A stretch of DNA of 64,000 bases. Origin: Mansonella perstans. Taxonomy: Eukaryota; Nematoda; Chromadorea; Rhabditida; Onchocercidae. Each line of letters begins with the position of its first letter. Position 1 is the first letter of the stretch. Below are positions 1 through 12,900 of the stretch, in pieces. The translations under genes were made by a program, and so were the position numbers. The stretch is from the NCBI GenBank assembly GCA_037074765.1, contig JBAMDO010000041.1, forward strand, positions 186,001 through 250,000, read 5' to 3'. Below the pieces are notes generated by a model. That model did no database searches and was not told where the DNA came from. It saw nothing but the letters and a program-made list of their open reading frames with translations.

Positions 1-73
1 TGAATATGATTCATTGCTCTTAGCCTGATGTGAAAATTCTGATGCCTCATTTAAACAGGAATTCAAATTTCAG

Positions 74-464
74 AGCTAGTTGTTGAACCAACACAGGCAT
101 CTATAGGAGAAAATTCTCAGATTAATGTATTCACTAGAGAAGGTGAAATGGATATTGAAATGCCTTCACACTTACATGTATGTATAAAGACCGAAATTGA
201 AGAATATTTAAATTTAATTCATTTTGGTATTTAATATAGCATTAAAGGACAAGAAATTAAAAGGGAAAAGAATGAATTCAACGAATTTAGAAAGTAAAAG
301 AATCTGAGGGCAAGGAAGTGAAAAAACTTGATAGCAAAGACATTTCGAATTCAAAAAAACCGAACAGGTGTCCTTCTGACAAAGAGAAGAGTCGGAACAG
401 TCGAAAGAAAGAATTACCCGAAAAAGACGATAATCAATGTGAAGAGGCAAAAGGTAGAGAATAA
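74..464 (+). CDS. 3' end of an unrecognised gene (two terminal exons, partial)
   Basis: Two exons can be joined in frame. The first (74-177) follows a TTTCAG acceptor, begins with the last two bases of a split codon and ends at a GTATGT donor; it reads LVVEPTQASIGENSQINVF and on to PSHLH. The second (291-464) follows a TTTAG acceptor, has a stop just upstream in its frame, and ends in TAA. It is lysine- and serine-rich and highly charged (KVKESEGKEVKKLDSKD near its start), so the protein probably ends in a disordered basic tail. AATAAA-like motifs at 640-653 fit a nearby 3' end. A GTAGAG inside the last exon at 453 could instead be a donor, in which case the gene continues. The upstream part lies outside the window. 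I recognise no family. Confidence 0.45.
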
Positions 465-1558
465 AAAATTGAGAAGCAAAAACAACTATCGAATGCTGAA
501 GGATTTAATCATAAAAATAGAGTTAGTAATCTCAGGAGCAGAGAAGCGGTAATTTTCTTTTTTTAAATTTCCATTTAAATTCAACTCTTTTCTTAAATTC
601 CATCTCTAAAATTGGTTGCAAATTTTTGCTTGAAAGTGAAAAAATAAATAAAGTTAAGAATTGTTCAATGAAAATTTTAAAATTCAATTATAGATAAGCA
701 GAACTTAATAAAAATGAACGAATAGAATCTGATGACGGAAGAAAAAAAGAACAAAAAAAAAAAAAAAAAAATGTTTGTTCTATCTGTTTTTAATTGAAGC
801 AAAATATTTTTCTATCTGTATTACAACAACTTTGAGATTTCTTACACTTAAAATCTTAATTACAACATCTTCATTGCAATGTGGACAGCGACATCAAAGA
901 ATAGTGCTATTTCCAAAAATTAAGAGAAGATTGCATTTCCTTGTTTTGGCTCGCCATTCTGAAGCACTTGGCACTTGATTAAATGTCTAATAAATAAGTT
1001 AATTTGACGGATGGAACTAAAAGTTTCAGTGATACCATTTGTGATAACATATCAAGTATATGTGCAGAACTAACAATGGCACTATTTATATGCCAAATCA
1101 TTGTAGAAATTGTAAATTTTAATCAAAACAAACTAATCGCTGATACAACCAATTCTTGTGCTATGACTTTAATGATTGAATTTTAAGATTACAAAATGAC
1201 TTATCTCAACTTATCACTATAGAAAATGTAAAGAATAGATTTTTTATTTTTCGAAATCTATGTTACTAGTAATTTATGTGATACCATTCATGGAACATTT
1301 ACGAGAATACCAGAAAGCACATATTCTGCTATTAAACAATTTGTATCAGGAACTGATTGTACAGTTAAGAATGATAGATCTGAAATCCTGAAATGTCATA
1401 CTATCGATGAATCTCATCTTGATAAATAATCTTAAGCAAGGGGCTATAATTTAAAGCAAAATTCATCAATACCCGAAAGGAAATGCATGATAAAATAAAT
1501 GCAGTATGTATTTTTCATTGTTCACCGAAATTTCACACTATTTGTCAATAAGTTCGTA

Positions 1559-1750
1559 AAGATTAATCAGTCCAATGTTTCGTCGAAATTAAGATTAATC
1601 AGTTCAACGTTCCGTCGAAATCAAGATTAATCAGTCCAACGTTTCGTCGAAATCAAGATTAATCAGTTCAATGTTTCGTCGAAATCAAGATTAATCAGTC
1701 CAACGTTCCGTCGAAATCAAGATTAATCAGTTCAACGTTTCGTCGGAATC
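1559..1750. repeat. Minisatellite, six copies of a 32-bp unit
   Basis: Six consecutive 32-bp units beginning AAGATTAATCAG and ending CGTCGAAATC run without gaps. Variants are not random: the base after AGT alternates C/T from copy to copy (period two), while the central segment cycles ATGTTTC, ACGTTCC, ACGTTTC (period three, 96 bp). The unit has a stop codon in some frames and no sign of being translated. Confidence 0.95.
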
Positions 1751-2028
1751 TTATTGTAAGTAAATGTTTGAGTCAGGAGATGAATGATTTTCACAATCGT
1801 ATCACAACTATTACGGCCTGATGGGAGACGTTAAAATCTTGGATGTGTTATTGTTGAAGTGAAGTGAAGTTTGCTGGGTTTAAGTATTAGAGAAGGGAGT
1901 TCGGTTCATCGAGATTGTTTGGGTATACAATGGGACGAACCAGTCGAGTGGTACCGAAACAGTGAGATTTTTTTTTGATATCATTATTGTTGCTGTCATT
2001 CTCATATTTCAATTTAAAGTTAACTGTG

Positions 2029-2134
2029 CATATCATTTAAACTTATCAATTAGACTTATCAGTTAGACTTATCATTTAAACTTATCAGTTAGACTTATCA
2101 CTTAGACTTATCATTTATACTTATCATCTAGACT
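2029..2134. repeat. Tandem array of about eight 13-bp units
   Basis: About eight degenerate copies of a 13-bp unit of the form TTATCAKTTAGAC are arranged head to tail. It is non-coding, with stops in all frames, and lies 280 bp right of the 32-bp minisatellite. Confidence 0.85.
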
Positions 2135-3199
2135 ATAGTAACTGTCAAATGTTCATGTTAATTTATTGCATTCTCTTGAAATATTTTTGAGAAGCGAATG
2201 CTGGTCCATTCTTGTCACCAAATCTTATCAGCAAAGTAATTTGACAGTTGATTCCATTTAAAAGAAGGAATTTAAAGAGTAACGGAGCATCCATTAAAGT
2301 AGACGGTAATAACTTGCAGTTCAACCATGTGAATAATTAAAACCATTGAAGATAAAATGGATAGAATTTAAAAGAATCGAAAATATTTTTGCAAATATTA
2401 AATCTTTTCAAATTCACCAAACTAAATATATATCTGAATAAGGAGTAGAATTTTAGTACTGAATCAGTAATAACCACTACGGTGGAGCAAATAACATTGC
2501 AGGTTCGATTCCTTAAAGATTTATCCAGCGTAAGTTATGGTTGCCGCACGATGATGAAAAATATACATATTATGTTAATATAATGAGAAATCTAGATATT
2601 ATGTCACAGTGATGTAAATAAGTGCTTCTATTTGTGGTCATTTCCAAAGTCCAAGTTCCCTTTTGAGGGATTATCATACATAATATACCAATTTTCTACT
2701 GGCCTATAAAAATATGTTTAGCAAATAATTTTTTTTTTTCGAACTTCTTTTTTAATGCGACTTTGAAGAACTGCAGTTCCTATTCTTTTTGTTTCCATTA
2801 TTATAAGTGCAAAGTACTATCACTTTGTTACTTGACAAGAATCCCTATGAAATCATTGGGAACGGATCGAGAAACAATTTTCGACCGAAAAAGAGAATGG
2901 GGGAATGGGAATAAATATTGATTTTCGTAATGGTTTAAATGATTTAAATATTAGTCGCAAATGAATGGTAAGCTAAAGGAAAATTTTGCCAATAAATAAT
3001 GGATTTGAGAAAAAAAATAGGCTGTTTTCTCCACTCTTTCTGTATTCCATTGATGTCTTTTCATTGTAATATAAATGATATAAGTGCATGCTGTAATTGG
3101 ATGAATGCGCTTTAGGACATTATCTCAGTTGTTAAAACCTTTTTTCAGAAATTTAGTTCATTTGATATATGTAAAACCTTTGCGGAAAATTTCTTTTAG

Positions 3200-5448
3200 A
3201 TGGTTACGCTACACACCAATTGGTCTACCAATACCAAATACGCGGTTTTTGGTTTTCAAAACACCTCTCAGCTTGACGCTATCTACGAAAATACCGAAAG
3301 CGAAGCGATTTACGACTTTGAACCTCCTGCAGAAAGTAAGTCGTTCCAGAAACGAGGTTTTGATTAAAATTCGAGTGTTACGTTTTATTTTATATGACAT
3401 GAGTGTTGCATAGTGTCGGATGGTTTTCTGCTTAAATACCGTTTCTTGTAAACTTTTTTATGAACTGACCAAGTTTTTATTTTTCCTTCTATGCGGTCCA
3501 GATGTTTAAATTCGATTAGAATCTTAGTCTTTTATAGCGTTTACAAAGCTAAGAATATCTACACTAGCTTGTTTTCAAGCTTTTCATTACTTTATACATA
3601 TATAAAAACCTTTTTTGATACTTTACACATATATAAAAAAAGATAATTGTAATTTATAAAGCAGAGTTTTTTCAGTTAGGGGAAAAAGGAATTCAAGTGG
3701 GTCTTATCATCGATTTGACGGATACGGATCGTTACTATGAACGGAGTGATATTGAGGGAATGTGCATTTTATATGAAAAAATCAATTGTCCTGGTCGAGG
3801 TTTTATTGAAAGAGATGATCTGGTAGATGCATTCAATGCCGTTGTAAACAGTTTCTTGGAATCGAATGCCGATAATGGTACATTTTGCAATTTAATTTGA
3901 TAATGGGAAATTAAAATTGTTCAGGAATGTGGTGTCATTTTAACAACTCTGTTTTAATTTTGCACTTAATATCGGTATGTTTCGCTGGAAATAGTTCTGT
4001 TGATCACGAACATTTTTACACGTGGAAATCTAATTAAAGTTCCCCGAGATGACTGCTTGTATTTATATGTCTCCATTGGAACCTGAAGGTTACTGTTTTC
4101 ATTAGCAAACATAATTCTCTTTGAAATTACTTTTCGTATTTTATGAATAAAATTTCCAGATATGATGATTGGCGTGCACTGTACAAATGGTGTTAATCGC
4201 AGTGGCTATTTGATATGTCGGTTTTTAATTGACCGTTTGGGATGGTCTTCGCACGATGCCATTGATGGTAATTTATACGTATATTATATATATATATAAG
4301 GTGTAGTGAATATTTTGAATATAGTAATAGGGTAATTTCAGCCTGACAGTTTCGATTTTCAGCTTTCGAAAGAACTCGTGGCTATCCAATTGAGCGCGGA
4401 TCTTATGTACAGGCACTGCATAGAGCTGCCAAAGAAAGGCGATCGAAAAAGTAAGCATTGACTCGGAAAACTAGATCAAAGTTTGAAATTGTAATCTGAG
4501 ATTTGAATCTCTTACGCTAGCCAGAATCAAATGAATATGAAACTATAAACTAATATGAATTTTTCCACTTACCTATTAATTTAAAGATAGTGTCAGTTTA
4601 GTAGATTTACAAGTTTTGGGAGTTTTACAAAGTTTAACAACGGTAATCTTTCCAGAAGGCATAAGCATATCGAAGAAGTAATTTCAAGTGATGAGTCCGA
4701 AGTGCAAAAAATGTTAAAGAAGCGGACCAAACACAAAAAAAAGAGGAGAAATGAAAATGGTTCTGGTGAAGAAAATAGTACGCCTGATATGGAAGCTGTT
4801 CTTAATCAAATGGCAATTGCATTTGAGGTATCTTTGGTACCTTTCACATTTATATGTTATTTGAATTTGATTAAGATTTTATGTATATATATTTATACAT
4901 ACATACTTTTTTTGGATCTTCAGGAAATTTTTTTGCTTACATTTGATTATTAAATCCCGCCTTAAGTTCTGTCCATTATAGCAGCACCAGTCATCACTGA
5001 ATTCACTTAATGAAGCATCTACAAATTTTGGAATGGAAGTGACTGCAGGTGCTGCAGAAGTACAACAGACGCAAACTTCATCACACATTTCTGCCGAAAA
5101 TAGTCCATTTATCGGAAGTACAGGTACTGGGGAAGACGAAGAAGATGATGATCTCAATGGTGAGGTAAGATTTGCCAGATAGGTGGAAATCACTTTTTGT
5201 AATAAAACCTATAAAGATTACGTGCTGGTATTTCTGTAGTTTATGAATTAGTTTTTGTGAGTGAATCGATCCACAATTTTCAGGATGTGCAAACAGTGGC
5301 TACAAGTGATGAACCAGAATTCGAAGTTTCAAAGTCAAAGAAAAGACGAGAAAGAAGACTAAGATTACAGAAACAGTTTGAATTAATGAAAACAGGCAAC
5401 TTCTGGAAGATCAATGAAATGCAAAAAGAAAAGTTTGGTACATCATAA
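3200..5448 (+). CDS. pir-1: PIR-1/DUSP11-type RNA 5'-triphosphatase (5' exon missing)
   Basis: Exons: 3200-3335, 3676-3877, 4160-4267, 4363-4450, 4656-4827, 4982-5164, 5284-5448, all joining in frame (about 350 residues). Exon 1 reads WLRYTPIGLPIPNTRFLVFK, the start of the catalytic domain in human DUSP11 and worm PIR-1. Exon 2 holds GLIIDLTDTDRYY. Exon 3 holds the active-site loop HCTNGVNRSG, a complete HCx5R(S/T) motif, so the enzyme should be active. The family removes phosphates from RNA 5' triphosphate ends; C. elegans PIR-1 works with Dicer in small-RNA pathways. After the domain comes a long lysine- and glutamate-rich tail (exons 5-7) ending GTS. The first exon enters in phase 2, so the start codon lies upstream and was not identified; an in-frame ATG at 3105 exists but its extension does not look family-like. 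An imperfect 45-bp direct repeat lies just after the stop. Confidence 0.85.
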
Positions 5449-6911
5449 GATAGTAGTAGCGAAATAACTAAAATTCCAACTTTCCATATCGTGATTTTTG
5501 TTTTAATTCCGAAGTTTAGATACTTACTATGTTGGGTGGTTTGTGAATTTTAGCAATTAAATGTGTATTTGTTCAGAAACTTACTGTGTTGAATGGTTTG
5601 TGAATTTCAGCAATTAAATAAAGAAATCAGTTTTGCCTATAAAATCATGTTTGCAAATTCAAAAAAATAAATAATGCTGTTCTGGAAAGATGGTAGAATA
5701 ATTGAACCTCATGTTATTGGAGATTAGGTTACGTAACACATAGTACGAATGATTCCGTGTTTCATTTTGCCTTTACTTCACTATCATTTGGCTGAGTCAA
5801 AATTTTTCGATGGAAAAAATGAGAGGAAATAAATATTCAAAGATGCACAGAGCATGATTGTTATTAATGTGACGAATGAAATTTAAAAAGTATCTTCTTT
5901 AAAGAAGATGATTTTATTTTTACATTTAAACTTTGATATGATAAAATTGGTTGCAGTTCGTTGTAGAATTGAATTTGGAAATATTGTAACGGACACTTAC
6001 TTTCTAATAAATTGTAATCATGACGTTACTTACCAGAAAATTGTTTTACGCAATTTAATGATCATTGTGATGGATAATGTTGTTGCGTGAAACTTATAGA
6101 CAAACGTGATATTTCGCTGATTAAAGTGGCAGTAACATTGATCTATTTGATCTTTGTAAAAAATGAATTCTATCTAGATAGATTTTTATCTCACTGTATT
6201 GTTCATCTCCAAAATTTTTTAGTGAGGAATTTCAGAATCAATTTAAATTTCATCAATCTGATTGTTTTTTACGCACGTTTGTTAGACTAGATACACGGCA
6301 ATACGATGACATAATGTTATACTATTGAAGTAATTCCTTTTCGCTTCAATGTATCATACAATCACAGATTGCTTGATTGTTGGCTGCCAGAATCTTTTTA
6401 AATTCATTAAAATTGTTTATATTCTTATCATTTCATTATTGTTTCTTTTTGGCCTTATCTTTTCTTTCCTATTTTCTGCCCCAGTTCCAGATTATGGCTT
6501 GCCAGGATCTTGATTCTTGGAATCGGTCCCAGAAATTGGGTCTCAAAAGTTCTCATTTAATTAAAACATATTTAATAGCCGCTGGGATTGAGATTTTCAA
6601 ATCAGTGCAAAAAAAAAAAGCATACAGCTGTAATCCTTAGATTCTGGGGGTTGAGTGGTATTGTTGGCTCCAAATATATCGATGATATTCTTGGCTACGA
6701 CAATGTTTCTCTGATTAAAACGTGACCTTGCTAATTTTTTAAGGTCATCTTGTTCCCATTATTTGTTTTTTAAGGTCATCTTGTCCCAATTATTTGTACG
6801 CTTTATATTCTTTATTTGCAATTGTTAACATAATTTCGTATTATCTTATCCAGTTTTATTGTTATTTCTGTTAATATATATGTTATTGCAGAGAAAAGTT
6901 TGAAAGGTGAA
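5449..6911. other. Spacer with short direct repeats
   Basis: An imperfect direct repeat of about 45 bp (about 5516-5562 and 5574-5621, shared core GGTTTGTGAATTT) contains an ATTAAATAAAG motif that could be the poly(A) signal of the phosphatase gene. A second tandem duplication of about 30 bp (TTTAAGGTCATCTTGT) lies at about 6735-6797. Open frames here are short and AT-driven. A TTATTGCAG acceptor at about 6892 leads directly into the APC4 start and is a likely spliced-leader site. Confidence 0.5.
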
Positions 6912-9900
6912 ATGATGGATTCAGTTTGTGTATCAAGTCATTACATTCCAACTGATTTAATGGGCAAAACAGTTTTAAGTCGCCGCTGTCCATTCAAGGT
7001 TTTTAAGTACTTAATAACATTGACAAAGACAGGACTGTAACATTAATTAGCAGAAAAATATTAGCAAAATTGTAATATTAGCAAAATTCAAGTTGCAGAT
7101 AATTTGGCCAAGTTATAGCAAAGCTTAGAGTATGGGTAACTTGGCCACAGTGTCTTCTGTTTTCATGTTTTTTTCATTTTTTTATTTCAATCGAAGTGTG
7201 TTATTTTAGGTTCATCAGGCTTTATGGAATCCAGCAATTGATTTGTTAACCCTAGCTTCACAAAAGGGTGAAGTATGCGTACGACGTTTGCATTGGAGAC
7301 ATGGATGGAAGGTGAATTGGTTTTATCACTGAAATTTGATAGTTATTAAAATTCAAAATATATTTCTTCTAATTTCAATTTTAACTTCTTGATTGATTTC
7401 AACTTTTAATGGAATAAAGATTCTTTATATCCCTGATACCACTTTTAGAAGGATATCTATGATGTTAAACCACTCTTATTGGATCGAATCAAATCGGAAG
7501 ATGAAATTCGGTTGGAGACGATGTGTTGGAGCCCTGATGGCAAGGCAAGTAATATTTTTGGAATTTAGTTTGAAATCTGAACTACTTGTTTTCTTAATCG
7601 TAATTAATATATAATTTCAGGTTCTTGCTACAGCATTTAGTGACGGTTGTATTCATTTGCTGGATTCTGAGAAAGGAATCGTCAGATTTACTGTCAGGTG
7701 GAAGAACTGATTCGAATTATTTATTAATTGCTGGATGCTACTGCGTAGTTTTAATTGGTGTCATTTAGTCATATTTGGCTTTGGTAGCATCTTCCATCAG
7801 TAAAACAATCTTCTATTTGACATTTCTTGATTTACTTTAAATTTAGGTTGAGAACACGTGTGACGCGGATGAGATGGCAACAATACAGCGAAAAGTTGGA
7901 CATGAACTTAGTAACTGAAGACGCACTTTCCGGTGTAGTAAGTAGTTTTTTTTTTGGTTTTTTACTCTATATAAATCATATTAGAAATATATTCTTTACT
8001 TGTGGGGAATTTGATCATAATTTGTCATAAATTTTCGAGTTTATTCCATTAACCAGCTTTTTCGGATTAGCAGAATTCAGTTTTCGAGATTTATAAGCTT
8101 TTATGCAGAATATAATGAAAAGATGATGTCCAGCTTACCTAAAAAAAGTATTTGCGGAGGATGAATTCATAACAAGGTACACTGAACAAGATAAGCAGTT
8201 TTTGAAGAATTCTTCGAAGAGCGTTTATGGATGCGTTAAAGGATGATATTTCCAGCTTGGTGACTTATCAGGAAGTGAAAGTCTGAATGACAAATCAGAA
8301 GAACTAAATCAGCTGAAAGCGATGAAAACATTCTGTGACAGCAGCAACCTCAGTGTTCTTGGAACGCTGTTGTTCGCGCTTAATGCAGACAATGCTGTGA
8401 TTGTTTTGGCAGCGGGTGTTCTTCCTATTGCTTCGATCAAACCGCCACTCCACTTTTTTGGTGCGTTTATTATGGAAATTCCGATCGAATTTCTTTTTTA
8501 ACCATGTAATTGGTGATTTGGAGAAAGAGTGTGTCCCAGCTGCCATAGATGGATTTCTCTATTGTATATTTGGTACATCGCTCATGGAGAGACTGTCGCA
8601 AGAAAATTATGCAGTGCTGAAGTTCCTTTTGGTGATTTGGGGAAGGATAGTGAGTGATCTCTCACTGTTTAGGCAATTGTGATCCATATTCGATCACAGT
8701 CGGTGACATGTTTTATTCATCCAAGCGGGGTCAGCTGATGGTGGTATATTCGAGCATGGGCCAGCTGAATCAAGGTGGTAAGATGTGATTTGGATATGAG
8801 ATTCGCTTATATGATAATGTTCATAATAAAGTTTTTATTTAAAATATAATATTAATTTTAAAAAATGAATTCTTGAAGTTCGAACATGCTGTAATTTTCA
8901 TAAAATATTAGAGCTTTGTAGATAGAACGAATTCTCGAACTAGCAAAAGTTTTATGATGAGATTTAAGTACAATTTTTTTGTGCATCTTTCAGTACACTG
9001 CAAAGCATTTTTTTTAGCAAGTAATCCAGGAGTAAATACTCAGGTGATTGGTTTTGACATCGACAGTTTAGGATATCTAAAAAACGGCCTAATATGGACT
9101 ATTGCAAGCAGGTTTGTTCAAATTTAGTCTGTTTATATATTTCTAGGTAGAGTTAAATTTATCATTATGCTTTTTTTATTTATCTTCATAAATTATTATT
9201 GGTTACCATGACATTGTCTGATAAAGTATTTCTACTCATTACATTGATAGAAAAAATTTTAAAGCAACAAAATTATTGTCTTCGAATTTCTGAAATCACT
9301 TTTAGACTTTTTACGTTGCAGATGGCTGAAATTAGTTTTTTATGTTTGCTTTATTTCTGAAGCATTTGCTCGAGCGATTATCGATTGGGAGGATCAATCG
9401 AAGGTATTGACCAAATTTTTGTATATTTTATTTTTCTTTCATATTTCGAATAGCTCAGTAGCAGAATTTTTTAAGAAAGGGGTATGACGATTGTATTTTG
9501 CAGAAGATAATCCTGAAATGAATGTTGGAGCCACTACGTTTTGATAATGTCAGGTCGTTATAAAACACAGCGTTCTGTGTAGGTCAGATCTTTTAAGTCA
9601 TAGAATTGATGGGAATAAAGGTTTCGAGCTTTTAGTTTTTTAAAAAGCGTATTTTTCAGGAATTTAGTGAAAAATTCAATTCTTTTGATGAAGAAAATGT
9701 CTTGAATTATAATCTTGGAGAATGCTTGATTAATATGATATTGACGGGACAAGCAAGTCCAGAGCTGGTGAATTTTTATCGTAATGTTCTAAAACCCACA
9801 GAATGGAAAAAAATGACTGATTGGACAAACAGAAGTTTTGGGTCAGTATCCATTTAATTTGGATTGGGTTTTCGTTTGAATACTTGTTGATCACGAATCC

Positions 9901-12900
9901 TGTCGGTTTGTATAGGAAGTTCGCGTAATTTTCTTGTGTGAACACTAGCTGCGTCTTTTTTTAATTGTTTTGTGGAATTACAATGGGTTACTATAAAATA
10001 ACTGACCTAGAATATATAGCTGTGGATAAATATTTGAGTCTCAAAATTTCAGTGAAATAATCAGAAGTATCGGCAGAGAGCTTCTTCCTGGCGCAGAAGC
10101 ATTGCAACATAACATGAAACAATTATTTGTCGAGGCGCGATGTGCGTTGCGTAGCTCCAGAACGTAAGTACATTAAGCCAAGATTGAAATTTGTATGAAG
10201 TAAAAATTTTTTCCTTTGTAAATTGCTGGAAGGATAGCCCAATTCCACAATATTTTTCACTTAACTGGTAGCTTTTGATTCGTAGCGTATTAAAAATTCG
10301 TTCATGGACAGTTTATAAAAATGAGACTTGTTTTTACATTTTGGATTTCGAGATGAGGTTTAAATGTTGTTGTAATTTTAGAGAAAAGCTTTTACCGAAA
10401 CGTCTATTCGATGTTGATATATATCCTTACGGCAAATACGCTGAAGAAAATGATGAAGAAGCTTCGTTAAAAGAACTTAGAAGTTTTCAGAATCTGGCAG
10501 AAGATATTATCAATAAAATTAACGAAATGCATTTGGTGGCCATGCGCAATAGGTTTATTTTTCAACTTTCAGCCAAGATTAGAGGTAAAAGTAGTTTTAG
10601 ATCTTGCGAGGAATCGGCCCAAAATAATTTATGTTCCTATTTTGAAATTGGAAATAATTTGCGAGATGGTAAAATATTAATATAGATGATCGTGTAAAAG
10701 TAGTAAGGCGAGGAGATCTTAAAAACAAACAAGCAACGACAGTGGAATATTGAAAAGCAAAGGAAGGCAATAATTTTTAAATAATAACAGTCATTATTTT
10801 AGAAAAGATCTGATCAATTTTACCTGTTGGTTATCACAAACGCCACCGTTTACGGTAAAGAATAAACGTTCCGCTGTAGAACTGAAATTCGACCTGCAGT
10901 TGATTACTGAAGTATGTGGATTTTTGTTATTTTCGAGATGTCAGAACATTTTTTAAATCGGGAATAGTCATTCGTTCAAAAATTGTGCAGAGAGATAGTA
11001 GAAATAATAAGATTACGATGTTTTTTTGCTGTTTTGTTGCTTTTTTGACTACTCTTATTCATATTTTTTTCTTCATTATGCATACATTTGTTTGTCTTTG
11101 AGCTGTATATGAGATCTGCTTATTGGAATTATAAGCTACAAAAAAAGTTTTAGTTTTACTCTCCATACGGTTGGTCTGATTTCCTTTTTGGATAGGATCT
11201 AGACTAACTAAATTATTAGAAAAATCTTAATGTGTATATTAATAGTATGTACTTATTAAAAAATTATTCAAAAGATTGAAACTGTTTTTCTCTTAATTAT
11301 CTGATTGGTTTTTTCATAAAGCAACAAAACTTTTTGATTCCATTGATTTTTCCATAAAGCAACAAAATTTTTTTGGTTCTGAATCGATTTGGCTTTAACT
11401 TTAAACACTTGCTCAATTCTTTGGAATTTATAAAGTTTATAAAATTATTTAAAGTCGATCAGTTTAAAAAATATTTTACTTGTAAATATTTCAAATGACT
11501 CTAAAAATCTGATTTTTGAAAAATTGAAAATTTGATTCATGGCGTATATTTGAAGGACATTGTAAGGTTTGAAGTTTTAAAATTCAAGAAAATTTTTTAA
11601 ATTATCGCATGTAAATCTCATCAATTTTTCAGTACATTAGACAAGCAATCTATGCAAGAAGCGGAAATGCAAAGGAAGGAAATGAATTGATGACCAATAA
11701 CTTCCAAAATTCGTTTGATAAGGTTTGTTACCTGACGTAACGACCTTTATTGTTGTTTTACCTAAATGCTCTTTACTGTTTTATTCATTTTTCAGGTTCT
11801 CCAATATTTTATTCGTCAAAAACCCCTCAAATATCGTCTGGATGTGCGAAGCAACGCTTGGGATATGCTATGTGAACAGCAGTCTCAAAGAACTTTAGCT
11901 GATAGTATTACGAGTTGTTTTGATGTCTTACAAACTATACAAGATATATTCCTGAAAAATTTCACTGCAGCAGTCGTGGCGGTAAGTTAAAATTTAAATC
12001 ATAAGTACCAAAACGATCATGTTAGCCATAATCTGAGACTTCGAATCTCAAGCAGCAGTTTCAGCAATTTCAGAGAATATTAGTCGTTTAGCTACTATTT
12101 CGAAGCTTTTGTTGATGCAGCTGTCCACTTTGAAAAATTTGTTGGTAGGAGTCAGAAAATTTTTAGTTGCGTGAAATAATTCTTGCATTAAAAAATCTTT
12201 ACATGTTTCATAATTTAGCAAATTTCTTACATTTACTGCAATTTTAAGTTGTCTTCCGTAGAATCTAAGAACAAATTTATTTAGTCAAAATTCACCCTTT
12301 GCATTAGCAGTTTATAATTTTATGGAATTTCAGAAGACAAATTCAGTATTGGAACAGAGTCATGCGGAAGGTTTTGAAAAGTTTGCAATATTTTTCCCTC
12401 ATGAAACCGCATCTGAATGCTGTACAAATGATGGTGATTGCTGAGATTTTTGAGGAACTGAAATTTTTAAGAAAAAAACTTTTTAATAAGTTCGCAGAGA
12501 CCTCAATCACTTCTCATTTCAATTTTTATCTATTTAATTGATAAGTAAAACTTCTTTTATAAATATATTTTAAATTTTAGTTCAGTTAATTAATACTTTT
12601 TCAAATAATTAATATTAATTGATTGAATTATAACAGCGAGCGTATCTGTAAGATTAAATATCTTTCTAGAGCAAAAATGGTTGTTAAAGATAGCGGATGA
12701 ACCATTTGCAGTATCTTGCATCGGCGTTAATGGTTCTCGTCATATAATCTATGGAGCTTCGAGTAAAGTGCTTTACGAAATATGCTACTCAAAACAGTGT
12801 TTGAAAAATGTAGCTAGCTTTAGCGGCTTTATGAAACAGATTTCACCAGAAAATTCGAATAGCTGTAGCTTCCAAACGGAAGTTAACCTTAAGTTATCCT

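Larger units (their letters stand above)
465..3199. other. Gene-poor spacer with minisatellites
   Basis: No convincing gene. The stretch holds a poly-A run near 754-770, a weak coding-like open stretch at 1265-1428, two tandem arrays (1559-1750 and 2029-2134) and a tRNA-B-box-like motif at 2502-2512. The first coding exon of the downstream phosphatase gene should lie in the right part of this interval, but no exon with the needed reading phase stood out. Confidence 0.5.

Noticed and set aside
1559..1750. CRISPR-like array
   Set aside because: Units are contiguous 32-mers with no unique spacers, in a eukaryotic intron-rich context. It is a minisatellite.
2961..2975. ATGAAT|GTAAGC as the missing first exon of pir-1
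   Set aside because: Joining it to the exon at 3200 gives the wrong phase or creates a stop codon at the junction.
8304..8682. Two overlapping open frames of 80-93 codons
   Set aside because: Shadows of the APC4 exon 8272-8460 in other frames and the following intron.
9504..9556. An extra APC4 exon with an in-frame TGA (possible recoding)
   Set aside because: The flanking exons 9322-9403 and 9660-9841 join directly in phase 0. The joined segment from WEDQ to TGQAS is the same length as the human counterpart, so no exon is needed here.
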